Shown here: piece by piece, positions 26,185 to 34,991 of the stretch
Numbering within the stretch: position 1 is the stretch's first letter
Layout of the letters: each line of letters begins with the position of its first letter
NCBI RefSeq assembly: GCF_018336155.1
Contig: NZ_JAGYHF010000006.1
Coordinates: 248,001-312,000 of the forward strand
Reading direction: 5' to 3'
DNA length: 64,000 nt
Source of the DNA: Pseudomonas rustica
Lineage (GTDB): Bacteria > Pseudomonadota > Gammaproteobacteria > Pseudomonadales > Pseudomonadaceae
Program-made: the position numbers and the translations under genes
Notes under the pieces: generated by a model
The model's database searches: none
What the model was told of the DNA's origin: nothing
The model's input: only the letters and a program-made list of their open reading frames with translations

Positions 26185-26904
26185 ATGAGACTGTCCCGCT
26201 TCTTTATCGACGCCCCCCTGAGCACCGGCGAACACGAATTGCCGGAGGCCCAGGCGCATTACATCAGCCGCGTGCTGCGCATGGCCGAGGGCGATGCGGT
26301 GCAGATGTTCGACGGTTCCGGTCATGAGTTTCGCGGCGCCCTGCTGGAAGTCGGCAAGAAACGCGTGACCGTGCAGATCAACGAGCAATTCGCCGGTCAG
26401 GTTGAATCGCCGCTGCACATCCACCTCGGCCAGGGCCTGTCCCGTGGCGAGCGCATGGATTGGGCGATTCAGAAAGCCACCGAGTTGGGCGTGAATGAAA
26501 TCACGCCGATCTTCAGCGACCGCTGCGAAGTCCGCCTCAAGGACGAACGCGCCGACAAACGCCTGCTGCACTGGCGTCAGGTGGCGATCAGTGCGTGTGA
26601 ACAATGTGGTCGTTCGCGAGTGCCGGTGATTCACCCGCCGGTGTTGTTGGCGGACTGGATCAAGCAGACCGAAGCCGAGTTGAAACTGGTGCTGCACCCG
26701 GTGGCGGAGCCGTTGGTGAGTCATGCGAAACCGGCGACGCTGGCGTTTCTGATCGGGCCTGAGGGCGGGTTGACGGATGCTGAGGTTGAGCAGGCCAAGG
26801 GCAACGGTTTCCATGCGGCCCGGCTTGGGCCTCGGGTGTTGCGCACCGAGACTGCGCCGGTGGTTGCATTGGCGGTGGCTCAACAACTTTGGGGTGATTT
26901 TTAG
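26185..26904 (+). CDS. rsmE: 16S rRNA (uracil1498-N3)-methyltransferase
   Basis: This 239-residue SPOUT-class enzyme methylates U1498 of 16S rRNA using SAM. The N-terminal PUA-like part (ALS-type SRVLRMAEGDAVQMFDGSG) is followed by the trefoil-knot domain with FLIGPEGGLTDAEVEQA and LGPRVLRTETAPVVAL. Length and start are usual. It lies downstream of bioA on the same strand, separated by a repeat element. Confidence 0.95.
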   Translation: MRLSRFFIDAPLSTGEHELPEAQAHYISRVLRMAEGDAVQMFDGSGHEFRGALLEVGKKRVTVQINEQFAGQVESPLHIHLGQGLSRGERMDWAIQKATELGVNEITPIFSDRCEVRLKDERADKRLLHWRQVAISACEQCGRSRVPVIHPPVLLADWIKQTEAELKLVLHPVAEPLVSHAKPATLAFLIGPEGGLTDAEVEQAKGNGFHAARLGPRVLRTETAPVVALAVAQQLWGDF

Positions 26905-26910
26905 GCCCCC

Positions 26911-27003
26911 TTCGCGAGCAAGCCCGCTCCCACATGGGTACTTGGGTGGACACATATTTTGTGTTCACTGAAGATCCAATGTGGGAGCGGGCTTGCTCGC
27001 GAA
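26911..27003. repeat. inverted repeat pair (ttcgcgagcaagcccgctcccaca family)
   Basis: ttcgcgagcaagcccgctcccacat and its inverted copy flank a 43-base centre that can itself fold (gtggacaca / tgtgttcac). It separates the convergent rsmE and binding-protein genes and may serve as a transcription barrier. Confidence 0.9.
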
Positions 27004-27025
27004 TGGCCGCACCTCGATCTGAAAT

Positions 27026-27928
27026 TTACTGAACCGGATCACTCACCGGTTTGGCAATAATCGCCTTCAACTCGCTGGTCATCGGAAACTCCAGGTTCAA
27101 CCCCTTCGGCGGAATCGGCTGTTCAAACCAGCGCTGATAAATCCCGTTGATCTCCCCCGAACGATACAGATCCGCCAACGCGCCATTCACCAGCGCCAGA
27201 AACTGCGGATCATCCTTGCGCACCATGCAGCTGTAGATTTCCCGCGACTGCTCCTCCCCCACCACCACCCAGTTATGCGGATCGCGCGCCTTGGCCCGCT
27301 CGCCGTAAAGCAGCGCGTCGTCCATATAGAACGCCGCTGCACGTCCCGACTCGAGCATCTGGAACGCCTCACCATGATCCTTGGCGCTGATCACTGACAT
27401 GTCGAGTTTGTGATCGTGGTTGTAGCTCTTCAGGTAGCGCTCGTTGGTCGTGCCCGCCGTGGTCACCACGTTCTTGCCGCGCAGGTCGTCGAAGCTTTTG
27501 ATGCCGCTGTCCTTGGCCGTCAGCAACTGACCTTTGACGTAGATGAACCCATAGGAAAACGACACCTGTTTCTGCCGCTCGGCGGTGACGCCGGTGGAGC
27601 CGCACTCAAGGTCGACCGTGCCGTTCTGCACCAGCGGAATCCGCGTCTGCGAAGTGACGAGGTTGTAATTCACTTTCAAATCCGGCCGCGCCAGTTGCTG
27701 CTGAATGCGCTCGACAATCTTGCCCGCCAGATCCACCGAATAACCCATCGGTTTGCCGGTGTTGTCGCCCACGTAAGAGAACGGCACCGAGGCGTCGCGA
27801 TAGCCCAGGGTGATGCTGTTGGCGCTGGCGATCTTGCCGAGCGTGCCGGTCAGCGGCGCCTCATTGGCGTGGGCCTGACTGCCGATCAGCAGTCCCAACG
27901 TACAGGCAAGCAACGTGATTTTTTGCAT
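27026..27928 (-). CDS. amino-acid ABC-type periplasmic binding protein (GltI-like)
   Basis: This 300-residue exported binding protein has a signal peptide MQKITLLACTLGLLIGSQAHA, then an SBP_bac_3 domain of the glutamate/aspartate group (SITLGYRDASVPFSYVGDN, LVQNGTVDLECGSTGVTAER, GKNVVTTAGTTNERYL, GEINGIYQRWFEQPIPPKG). ATG 27928 has GGAG upstream. It is 51 bases downstream of the DadA-like oxidase gene on the same strand, so they are probably one operon under the divergent LysR gene. No permease or ATPase genes accompany it. Confidence 0.9.
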   Translation of the reverse strand: MQKITLLACTLGLLIGSQAHANEAPLTGTLGKIASANSITLGYRDASVPFSYVGDNTGKPMGYSVDLAGKIVERIQQQLARPDLKVNYNLVTSQTRIPLVQNGTVDLECGSTGVTAERQKQVSFSYGFIYVKGQLLTAKDSGIKSFDDLRGKNVVTTAGTTNERYLKSYNHDHKLDMSVISAKDHGEAFQMLESGRAAAFYMDDALLYGERAKARDPHNWVVVGEEQSREIYSCMVRKDDPQFLALVNGALADLYRSGEINGIYQRWFEQPIPPKGLNLEFPMTSELKAIIAKPVSDPVQ

Positions 27929-27979
27929 TGTTATTCTCCGTTGTCGGTGTGGTTGTTTGAACGGTAAAGCGTTGATCAA

Positions 27980-29221
27980 TCAAGCCGCACGGGGATTGAA
28001 ACCGTGCAGATCAATCGACGTGTGTTGTTGGCCGATCAGCTCGCTGAGCAACTGTGCGCTGCCGCACGCGAGGGTAAAACCGAGCGCACCGTGACCGAGA
28101 TTCAGCCATAGATTGCGATAGGCCGTGGCGCCCAAAAGAGGCACACCGGTTGGCGTCGCCGGGCGCATACCAGCCCACTCGACAGCGGCGTCGTAGTTTC
28201 CGGCCTCGGGAAAAGTGTCGCGGGCCTGACGCTTGATCAGCGCCAATCGCTGCGGATCGACCGCCGGATCGAAGCCGACAATATCCACCATCGCCGCCAC
28301 GCGCAGTTGTTCGCCGATGCGCGCGTAAACGATTTTGCGGTCGTAGTCGGTGATGCTCACGTCGGGCGCGTGGTGCTCGCTGCCGATTGGCACGGTCAAG
28401 CTGTAGCCCTTCAGCGGATACAGCGGCAAACGCAAACCGGGCAGCGCCAGCAATGAACTGCGATGGCCGGCGGCGATCACCAGTTGCTCGACGGGCAGCG
28501 TTTCATCGCCTAATTCGATGGCGGTAACCGCGCCGTTACTGTGCCGAATCGCGGTCACTGGTTGGCCGAGGCGAAACTCGCAACGCCCGGACGCCTTCAA
28601 TCGCGCCGCCAGTTGCTGACAGAAACCGTGGCAATCGCCGACCTCTTCGTCTGGCGTATAGATCGCACCCACGAACGGCGCATCGGCCAGCGCCGGTTCC
28701 AGTTGCGCGCACTCGCTGGCGGACATCACCTGCTGTTGCTGCGGATCGGCCAGGCCTTTGCGTGCATGCTCAAAGCTGCCGGCGTTGCGGAAGGTCACCA
28801 GTTTGCCGTTGCGCCGCCAGTTGAATCCGTCCAGCCCATCGTCCTCGCGCCAGCGCTTCAGCGTGCTCTGACTGAACAGCGCCAAACGCAGCAGATGCGC
28901 GGCATTTTCTCGGTTGACCGAGGTGCGGCAGGCGGCGAGAAACGCCGCCATCCAGCGCCACTGCGCAGGATCCAGACGCGGACGCAGCTTGAGCGGTGAG
29001 TCGCCGCGCAGCATCCAGCCAATCGCCTGCACCGGCACGCCGGCATCGGCCAGCGGCGCGACGTAGCGATAGGACAACTGGCCGCCGTTGGCAAAACTGG
29101 TCTCGCTGCCGAGGGAATCCCGCGCCTCGATCACCGTCACCTCAAAACCGTCGCGCACCAGCGCATACGCCGTTGCCAGGCCGATCACGCCGCCGCCGAT
29201 GATGCACACACGCTGAGCCAT
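27980..29221 (-). CDS. FAD-dependent D-amino-acid dehydrogenase-like oxidoreductase
   Basis: This 413-residue flavoprotein of the DAO family (DadA-like) oxidises an amino acid to the 2-oxo acid and passes electrons to the respiratory chain. The FAD fold is at the N-terminus (VCIIGGGVIGLATAYALV, with E33-region EARDSLGSETSFANGG), and GMRPATPTGVPLLG plus NLWLNLGHGALGFTLACGSA close the FAD site. It is clearly a DadA paralogue rather than catabolic DadA itself, since alr/dadX is not adjacent. Together with the binding protein downstream it suggests uptake and oxidation of one amino acid, perhaps a D- or N-substituted one. Confidence 0.88.
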   Translation of the reverse strand: MAQRVCIIGGGVIGLATAYALVRDGFEVTVIEARDSLGSETSFANGGQLSYRYVAPLADAGVPVQAIGWMLRGDSPLKLRPRLDPAQWRWMAAFLAACRTSVNRENAAHLLRLALFSQSTLKRWREDDGLDGFNWRRNGKLVTFRNAGSFEHARKGLADPQQQQVMSASECAQLEPALADAPFVGAIYTPDEEVGDCHGFCQQLAARLKASGRCEFRLGQPVTAIRHSNGAVTAIELGDETLPVEQLVIAAGHRSSLLALPGLRLPLYPLKGYSLTVPIGSEHHAPDVSITDYDRKIVYARIGEQLRVAAMVDIVGFDPAVDPQRLALIKRQARDTFPEAGNYDAAVEWAGMRPATPTGVPLLGATAYRNLWLNLGHGALGFTLACGSAQLLSELIGQQHTSIDLHGFNPRAA

Positions 29222-29329
29222 TGCTGCCTCTGAATCCTGCTAAAGACGGATCCGAGGTTAGAGCCAGGTGACAGCCGCCGGACAATGAATAAAGATGCCT
29301 GAACCATAAACAAAGGTTATGGACTCGCC

Positions 29330-30241
29330 ATGCGTCTACGTCACATCGAGATTTTCCAGGCCATTCGCCAGACCGGCTCGGTCAGCGGCGCCGCGCAGTT
29401 GCTGCACGTCTCGCAACCGGCGGTGAGCAAAGTGTTGCAGCACGCCGAGCAGCAACTGGGGTTTCCGTTGTTTCTGCGCGTGCGTGGCAAGTTGCAGGCG
29501 ACCCCGGAAGCGCTGGAGCTGGAGCGCGAAGTCGACAAGGTCACGGAAAGCCTGCAAGGCGTGCGGCGTCTGGCGCAGAGTCTGCGTCGCGAGCCGGGAC
29601 ACAGTTTGCGCATCGGCGCGACGCCGGCGCTGGCCTTGTCGCTGCTGCCGCCGGCAATTCATCAGTGGACAACGCGTTACCCGGACATCGCCTGCGAACT
29701 GTCCAGCGCGCACAGCCGTGAGCTGATGCAGAATTTGTTGATGCGTGAAGTGGATGTTGCGCTGACGTTGCAGTTGCCCGATCACCCGGGTCTGAAGGCG
29801 CAAGCGCTGGCTTCAGGGGTGTTGGTGGCGTTGGCGCCGAAGGATTTCTGGCCGGTTGAAGAGGCAGGAAAACCGTTGCCGTTGATGGCGCTGGCGGGGG
29901 CGTCGTTGATTGGTTTGTCGAGTGCCGATCCGTTGGCGGCGCGGCTCGACAGTTACCTGGAAGCGGTCGAACCGCCGCCGTTGGTGCGGATTGCCGTGCA
30001 GACGTATTCACTGGCGCGGGCGATGGTGGAATCGGGCGCGGGGGTGGCGGTGATTGATCCGTTTACTGCGCTGGGCGCGTCATCGGCAACTACCACGATT
30101 CGCCCGCTGGCCCCGCCGCTGCCGATCACCCTGTACGCCGTGACCCGCGCCAGCGAACCACCGCCGCATACCCTCAACGATCTGCTGAAAATCTTCAGCG
30201 ATCGTGCGCAAAAGCAACTGGATGAACTCGTTCCCCTGTAG
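29330..30241 (+). CDS. LysR-family regulator divergent from the amino-acid oxidase operon
   Basis: This 303-residue regulator has an N-terminal helix-turn-helix (TGSVSGAAQLLHVSQPAVSK, residues 16-36) and a LysR effector domain. It resembles the ArgP/GcvA-like and NocR-type regulators of amino-acid catabolism. The 108 bases between it and the divergent dehydrogenase gene are the likely operator. The stop codon (TAG at 30239-30241) is formed by the first bases of a REP element, so the repeat probably invaded the 3' end. Confidence 0.88.
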   Translation: MRLRHIEIFQAIRQTGSVSGAAQLLHVSQPAVSKVLQHAEQQLGFPLFLRVRGKLQATPEALELEREVDKVTESLQGVRRLAQSLRREPGHSLRIGATPALALSLLPPAIHQWTTRYPDIACELSSAHSRELMQNLLMREVDVALTLQLPDHPGLKAQALASGVLVALAPKDFWPVEEAGKPLPLMALAGASLIGLSSADPLAARLDSYLEAVEPPPLVRIAVQTYSLARAMVESGAGVAVIDPFTALGASSATTTIRPLAPPLPITLYAVTRASEPPPHTLNDLLKIFSDRAQKQLDELVPL

Positions 30242-30327
30242 GAGTGAGCCTGCTCGCGATGGCGGTGGATCAGCCAAAAACTCTGTCGCCTGACCTGACG
30301 CTATCGCGAGCAGGCTCACTCCTACAG
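30237..30327. repeat. REP pair overlapping a stop codon
   Basis: tgtaggagtgagcctgctcgcga and its inverted copy; the family is the same as at 22438. The left unit begins in the last codons of the LysR gene and supplies its TAG. Confidence 0.9.
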
Positions 30328-30343
30328 GGGGATGGTGGCGTGC

Positions 30344-30961
30344 CTAAAGGACATAAAACATAATCGCCACAAAGTGCAGCAGACTCCCGGCGATCACGAA
30401 CAAATGCCAGATCCCGTGCGCATGCCGCAAGCGATGATCAAGGGCAAAAAAGATAATCCCCACCGTGTACAAAACCCCGCCCGACGCCAGCCAGGCAAAC
30501 CCGGTCGTGCCCAGCGCCGCAATCAAAGGCTTCACCGCTACCAACACAATCCAGCCCATCACCGCGTAAATCACGATCGACAGAATCCGCGCCTCCGAAC
30601 GCGGTTTGATCTCTTGCAGAATACCAATCAGCGCCAGCCCCCAGATAATCCCGAACAACGTCCAGCCCCACGGCCCGCGCAGGGTTACCAGGCAGAATGG
30701 CGTGTAGCTGCCGGCGATCAACAGATAGATCGAAAAGTGATCGACCTTCTTCATGATCGCTTTCTTGCGCCGGCGCACGCTGTGGTACACGGTCGAGGCG
30801 CTGTAGAGCACCAGCAAGGTGAACGCATAAATCGCCACACTGACAATCTTCCACGGGCTGCCGTCGAGGCAGGCGATCACCAACATCCACACGCCACCAA
30901 TAAATGCTGCCACCGCCCCGACCAGATGGGTCCAGGCGTTCAATCGTTCTCCGTGATACAT
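30344..30961 (-). CDS. hemolysin III / PAQR family membrane protein (TrhA-like)
   Basis: This 205-residue inner-membrane protein has seven hydrophobic segments of the hemolysin III/PAQR family. The conserved sites are visible: ERLNAWTHLVGAV near the N-terminus, SASTVYHSV, KVDHFSIYLLIAGSYTPFCL, and the C-terminal HAHGIWHLFVIAGSLLHF with metal-binding His residues. Members influence membrane lipid homeostasis; true haemolysis is doubtful. Length is typical. Confidence 0.9.
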   Translation of the reverse strand: MYHGERLNAWTHLVGAVAAFIGGVWMLVIACLDGSPWKIVSVAIYAFTLLVLYSASTVYHSVRRRKKAIMKKVDHFSIYLLIAGSYTPFCLVTLRGPWGWTLFGIIWGLALIGILQEIKPRSEARILSIVIYAVMGWIVLVAVKPLIAALGTTGFAWLASGGVLYTVGIIFFALDHRLRHAHGIWHLFVIAGSLLHFVAIMFYVL

Positions 30962-31043
30962 GTATTGCTCACCTCACATTCATTACCGCAGCGCGCAAGG
31001 CTCGGGCCTTGAGCGTAAAAGCGCAATGTTTCTGTTCAAAGCC

Positions 31044-31131
31044 AAGATCAAAAGATCGCAGCCTTCGGCAGCTCCTACAGGTGATCGCATTGCAATGTAG
31101 GAGCTGCCGAAGGCTGCGATCTTTTGATCTT
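31044..31131. repeat. REP pair
   Basis: gatcaaaagatcgcagcc...ggcagctcctac and its inverse flank a spacer of about 20 bases, placed between the divergent hemolysin III gene and mdcR. Any mdcR promoter must lie within or after this repeat, because only 38 bases remain before the start codon. Confidence 0.9.
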
Positions 31132-31169
31132 CCGTGCACAATCGGCCGATACCAAAAAGAGTCCGCGCC

Positions 31170-32090
31170 ATGCTGATCGACGAAGAGTTGACCCTGAAAA
31201 AACTCGAGGTGTTCCTCGCCTTCATGCGCACCGGCAACCTCGCCCGTGCTGCGGCCGAGCTGCAGACCAGCAACGTCAGCGTGCACCGCGCCATTCATTC
31301 GCTGGAAAGTGCCTTGCGCTGCCCGTTGTTCAAACACGAAGGCCGCAACCTGACGCCGCTGGAAAGCGCTTACGTCCTCGAAGAACGCGCACAGAAACTG
31401 ATCAACGACGTCGTCGAAAGCGTGCGCCTGACCCGCGAAGCAGCCGGATTCTCCGCCGAACGTTTCAAACTCGGCTCCCTGTATTCGCTGACGGTAAAAA
31501 CCGTACCGCAACTGATCATGGGCCTGAAGATCCGTCGCAGCGAACTCAACATCGACCTGATCCTCGGCTCGAACATCGACCTGCTCTACAAGCTGAAAAA
31601 CATGGAAGTCGACGCGATTCTGGTGTCGCTGGACGACAGCATCAACGACCCGGACTGCGAGCAGATTGCGCTGTTCTCCGACGACATCTTCCTCGCCACC
31701 CCGGCGGATTCAAAGTTTGCTCAGCGCAGTGAAGTCGATCTGGCGGAAGTGCGTGATGAAACGTTCATCACCTTGACCCAGGGCTTTGCCACGCATCAGG
31801 ACGGTAACCGGGTGTTCAAGCAGGCGGGGTTCGAGCCGAAAGTGGCAATGCAGGTGAATGACATTTTCACGCTGTTGAGCATGGTCAGTTCGGGGGTGGG
31901 TTATGCGTTGCTGCCGGGGCGGATTGCGGCGGTGTATGAGAACCGGGTGAAGCTGATTCCGTTGCAGGCGAAGTACCGGTTGCAGCAGCACATTGGGGTG
32001 GTGTTTTTGAAGGCCAAGGAGCGCGATCCGAATTTGCTGGCGTTGTTGGCGGAGTGTCGGATGTATGCGAATCGGCAGATCACCCCATGA
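31170..32090 (+). CDS. mdcR: LysR-family regulator of malonate utilisation
   Basis: This 306-residue LysR protein is the presumed malonate-responsive activator of the mdc operon. The helix-turn-helix is in TGNLARAAAELQTSNVSVHR (residues 19-38), and the effector domain begins near residue 90. ATG 31170 (MLIDEELTLKKLEVF) is preferred; a GTG at 31134 would lie inside a repeat. The gene is at the far end of the locus, convergent with madM, so it must act in trans on the mdcA promoter about 8 kb away. Its stop codon lies in a repeat element. Confidence 0.88.
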   Translation: MLIDEELTLKKLEVFLAFMRTGNLARAAAELQTSNVSVHRAIHSLESALRCPLFKHEGRNLTPLESAYVLEERAQKLINDVVESVRLTREAAGFSAERFKLGSLYSLTVKTVPQLIMGLKIRRSELNIDLILGSNIDLLYKLKNMEVDAILVSLDDSINDPDCEQIALFSDDIFLATPADSKFAQRSEVDLAEVRDETFITLTQGFATHQDGNRVFKQAGFEPKVAMQVNDIFTLLSMVSSGVGYALLPGRIAAVYENRVKLIPLQAKYRLQQHIGVVFLKAKERDPNLLALLAECRMYANRQITP

Positions 32091-32196
32091 TCGTTCCCAT
32101 GCTCCGCGTGGGAATGCCTCAATGGACGCTCCGCGTCCGCTTTGGGACGCAAAGCGTCCCGGGCTGCATTCCCACGCAGAGCGTGGGAACGATCAG
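32089..32196. repeat. inverted repeat pair (gatcgttcccacgc family)
   Basis: tgatcgttcccatgctccgcgtgggaatg and its inverse enclose a central palindromic part (ggacgctccgcgtcc...gggacgcaaagcgtccc). It fills the whole gap between the convergent mdcR and madM genes and overlaps the mdcR stop, so it may act as a bidirectional terminator. Confidence 0.88.
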
Positions 32197-32204
32197 TTAG
32201 AGGC

Positions 32205-32969
32205 TCAGCCCACAATCCCGCGAACAATGAAGAACAACAGCGATGGCCCCAGCAAGCACCCCAGCCCGGTATGGAACGTCGCCGTCAACGCGCCATAAGG
32301 CACCAACCGCCGATCCGTCGCCGCCAGCCCAGCAGTCACGCCGCTGACAGTCCCGGCCAGACCACCAAACACCATCGCCGAACGCGGGTTATCCAACCCC
32401 ATCCAGCGCGCCGCCACCGGCGTACCGACCATCACCAGAATCGCCTTGATCAACCCGGTCGCAATCGACAACGCCATCACATCCGACGTCGCACCAATCG
32501 CCGCACCCGTCACCGGCCCGACAATATAAGTCACCGCGCCCGCACCAATGGTGGTCATGCTCACCGCATCACGATATCCAAATACCCAAGCCATACACGC
32601 GCCAACAATGAACGGCAGAATCGTGCCCAGCAACAACGCGACCACACCGATCAACCCGGCCTTTTTCGCCTCGGTCGCCTGCACTTCAAACGCTGTGGCC
32701 ACAATCGCAAAATCACGCAGCATCGCCCCGCCCATCAGGCCGATGCCAGAGAACAACGTCAGGTCCGCCAGGCCTTTCTGCCCGCCAGTCATGGTGCCGC
32801 CAACCCACGCCAATACCAGCCCGATAACGATGGCAATCGCCGAGCCGTGAATGCGTCCGAACGTCAGGCGTTTGGAGAGCACCACCGACACCCACATGAT
32901 CACGCCGACGAAGGCGAATGCAGTGACCAGACCGTTGTGTTCCAGACCTTTTTCGATGAGATCCCACAT
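32205..32969 (-). CDS. madM: malonate transporter subunit MadM
   Basis: This 254-residue multispanning membrane protein is the large subunit of the MadLM malonate:Na+ symporter. It begins MWDLIEKGLEHNGLVTAFAF; hydrophobic helices alternate with GGTMTGGQKGLADLTLFSGIG and ITYIVGPV-type segments. It starts one base after the madL stop, so the two are translated together. In the locus it supplies malonate to the decarboxylase. Confidence 0.93.
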   Translation of the reverse strand: MWDLIEKGLEHNGLVTAFAFVGVIMWVSVVLSKRLTFGRIHGSAIAIVIGLVLAWVGGTMTGGQKGLADLTLFSGIGLMGGAMLRDFAIVATAFEVQATEAKKAGLIGVVALLLGTILPFIVGACMAWVFGYRDAVSMTTIGAGAVTYIVGPVTGAAIGATSDVMALSIATGLIKAILVMVGTPVAARWMGLDNPRSAMVFGGLAGTVSGVTAGLAATDRRLVPYGALTATFHTGLGCLLGPSLLFFIVRGIVG

Positions 32970-32970
32970 A

Positions 32971-33387
32971 TCAGCGCCCCCCTACTGGCGTGCCGACCGG
33001 GGAGATTTCCAGCGGTTCGTCAGGCAACGGTTCACCTTTGTGGGTGCGGCTGATCAAGGCAATCGTGCAGCCGCAGACCACCACCGAACCAATCGCGGCC
33101 AGCACCGCCACCGTGCCGCCATGCAGCGCAGTGACGACGTTCTGTTGCGCGGCCATCGCCACCACCACCGGAATGTACATGGCGCCCCAGAAGCCGACGC
33201 CCATCTCGCAATCCTTGGTCATGCCGCCGCGTTTCTGCATCCACAACCGCGCGCAAATCAGCAGGATCATGGCGATGCCGACCCCGCCGACGTTGGATTT
33301 GACGCCCAACAACGCGCCGAGCATGTCACCCATGATCACCCCTGCCAGCGTACAGATCGCGAGCAGCGCCACACCGTAAATAATCAT
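32971..33387 (-). CDS. madL: malonate transporter subunit MadL
   Basis: This 138-residue membrane protein is the small subunit of the malonate symporter, with about four helices (MIIYGVALLAICTLAGVIMG, GVGIAMILLICARLWMQKRG, GFWGAMYIPVVVAMAAQQN, TVAVLAAIGSVVVCGCTIAL). ATG 33387 has a GAGGA ribosome site; an upstream in-frame ATG at 33402 is less well placed. A 66-base gap separates it from mdcH, the only sizeable gap inside the operon. Confidence 0.92.
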   Translation of the reverse strand: MIIYGVALLAICTLAGVIMGDMLGALLGVKSNVGGVGIAMILLICARLWMQKRGGMTKDCEMGVGFWGAMYIPVVVAMAAQQNVVTALHGGTVAVLAAIGSVVVCGCTIALISRTHKGEPLPDEPLEISPVGTPVGGR

Positions 33388-33453
33388 TGTTGTAGTCCTC
33401 AAAGTGCATCGTCGAATGTTGTTTTTGTTGTTCGAAGCTTGAGTCGCGGCGGT

Positions 33454-34374
33454 TTAGGGTTGGCGGCTACCCTCCTCACGCAGCAGCGCTTGCAGGGTGT
33501 CGAGGCGAGCGCTGTCGAAGGCCGTCACGGTGCCTTGTTCAAACACCCGGCGCGCCAGTCCGGTGAGTACCGCACCGGGTGGTAATTCGATCTGTAGCCG
33601 TACGCCTCGCTCGAAAGCGCTTTGCACGGTGCCGCGCCAATCCACCACGCGGCACATGTTGAAGGCGAGGTCGTCGCGCAGCGCTTCTACTTTGCTCACG
33701 GGGCGTGCGCGACTGCCGCTCAGGTAGGCGATCTGCGGTGTCTTCAACTCGACTTTGGCGAAGGCCTCAGCGAGTGTTTGCGCCGGTTTCTCCAGCAGCG
33801 GACAGTGCGACGGCACGCTCACCGCCAGACGTTTTGCCAGACCGGCGCCGCGACTGCGCGCCAGATCCGCTACCGTTTGCATCGCCTCGTCACTGCCAGC
33901 AATCACCACTTGGTTGTCGGCGTTGATGTTGGCCAGATACACCGGCGAATCCTCGCTGTGCACCTGCGCCAGCAGCGTTTCGACTGTGGATAATTGCAGG
34001 CCGATGATCGCGGTCATGCCATAGCCCTGTGGATAAGCTTGCTGCATCAACTCACCGCGCAGGCTGACCAGATGCAACGCATCGCTAAAGCTCAAGGCCC
34101 CCGCAACCACTGCTGCGGGATAAGCGCCGATGGACAGACCGGCGACGTAATCCGCCGTGAGTCCGTCCTGCAACAACTGCCGCGAAGCAGCGACACCAGC
34201 GATCAGCAGGCAGAGTTGAACTGTTCTTGTCGTGCGCAGTGCCTGAGCAGAATCGAGCAGCAAAACATCTTCACCAAGCACATCACTGGCCTCGACCAGC
34301 GTTTCCCGAGGCAGGCGCTGAAGCATGCCTGCCTGCTGCGCGCCCTGACCGGGGAATACCAACAAGCTGCTCAC
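33454..34374 (-). CDS. mdcH: malonate decarboxylase epsilon subunit (malonyl-CoA:ACP transacylase-like)
   Basis: This 306-residue FabD-like acyltransferase charges the decarboxylase acyl carrier protein with malonate. LLVFPGQGAQQAGM opens the protein, the nucleophile elbow is GLSIGAYPAAVVAG, and a catalytic His is expected in VSVPSHCPLL. GTG 34374 overlaps the mdcG stop as GTGA and places FPGQG at the usual distance; the ATG at 34398 lies within mdcG. Confidence 0.93.
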   Translation of the reverse strand: MSSLLVFPGQGAQQAGMLQRLPRETLVEASDVLGEDVLLLDSAQALRTTRTVQLCLLIAGVAASRQLLQDGLTADYVAGLSIGAYPAAVVAGALSFSDALHLVSLRGELMQQAYPQGYGMTAIIGLQLSTVETLLAQVHSEDSPVYLANINADNQVVIAGSDEAMQTVADLARSRGAGLAKRLAVSVPSHCPLLEKPAQTLAEAFAKVELKTPQIAYLSGSRARPVSKVEALRDDLAFNMCRVVDWRGTVQSAFERGVRLQIELPPGAVLTGLARRVFEQGTVTAFDSARLDTLQALLREEGSRQP

Positions 34375-34991
34375 GCTGCCTGCTCCTGCGGGTTCCACGG
34401 ATCAATCACCAGACAGGCCTGATAAGCATTTTTCAGCAGCACGCGCGCCGAGCCGCCGGCCCACTCACGCAACGCCACAGCACCGAATGGCGTCTGCAAT
34501 TGCATGTCGACTCGGCACGCGGCTTGATCGAAAAGCTCAACGAACTTGCCTGCCTGATTACGCGTGATCATCTGCGGTGTCCGCAAAATCAAATCGAGAT
34601 CGCTGGCCGCGTGCATCGCGGTAAAACCACTGGCCAATTCAAACCCGACACTGCCGCTGACTCCCCAGACCCAACCGCAATCGTCGAGCATCGGCCGCAG
34701 TTGTTTGAGCGCCTGCATGACTGGCAGATCGCGCTCGCTGTCGATCTGACACAGCGCTTCCGGGCTGACCCGACAGGCAATCGAATCAACCGCCATAAAC
34801 GCCGCCAAGCGCTGCTCGCGTAATACGCCGCGCACGCCGACCGCAACAAAACCGTCAGCACTCAACGCCCGCCGCACGACCACCGGTTGCCCGGCGGCCA
34901 GCGACTCGACGGCCCACAACGGCGCATCCGCCGGCAACTGCGCCGGGGTCATGCCCCAGAGCAGATCGTGGGCCAGAGGGCTGCTCACCAC
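34371..34991 (-). CDS. mdcG: malonate decarboxylase holo-ACP synthase
   Basis: This 206-residue nucleotidyltransferase-like enzyme attaches the triphosphoribosyl-dephospho-CoA prosthetic group to MdcC. A nucleotidyltransferase signature GVSGSVGFELASGF with HAASDLDLILRTP lies around residues 110-137. The start is one of two adjacent GTG codons (34991 or 34988); the second forms a GTGA overlap with the mdcE stop like that of mdcH. It works with MdcB, which makes the cofactor precursor. Confidence 0.92.
   Translation of the reverse strand: MVSSPLAHDLLWGMTPAQLPADAPLWAVESLAAGQPVVVRRALSADGFVAVGVRGVLREQRLAAFMAVDSIACRVSPEALCQIDSERDLPVMQALKQLRPMLDDCGWVWGVSGSVGFELASGFTAMHAASDLDLILRTPQMITRNQAGKFVELFDQAACRVDMQLQTPFGAVALREWAGGSARVLLKNAYQACLVIDPWNPQEQAA

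Noticed and set aside
30344-30961. Hemolysin III as a true toxin
   Set aside because: The family name is historical; the seven-helix PAQR pattern points to a membrane-homeostasis protein and there is no toxin context.
34371-34398. ATG 34398 as the start of mdcH
   Set aside because: It would add eight residues inside mdcG with no ribosome site, while GTG 34374 forms a GTGA overlap and places the FPGQG motif normally.
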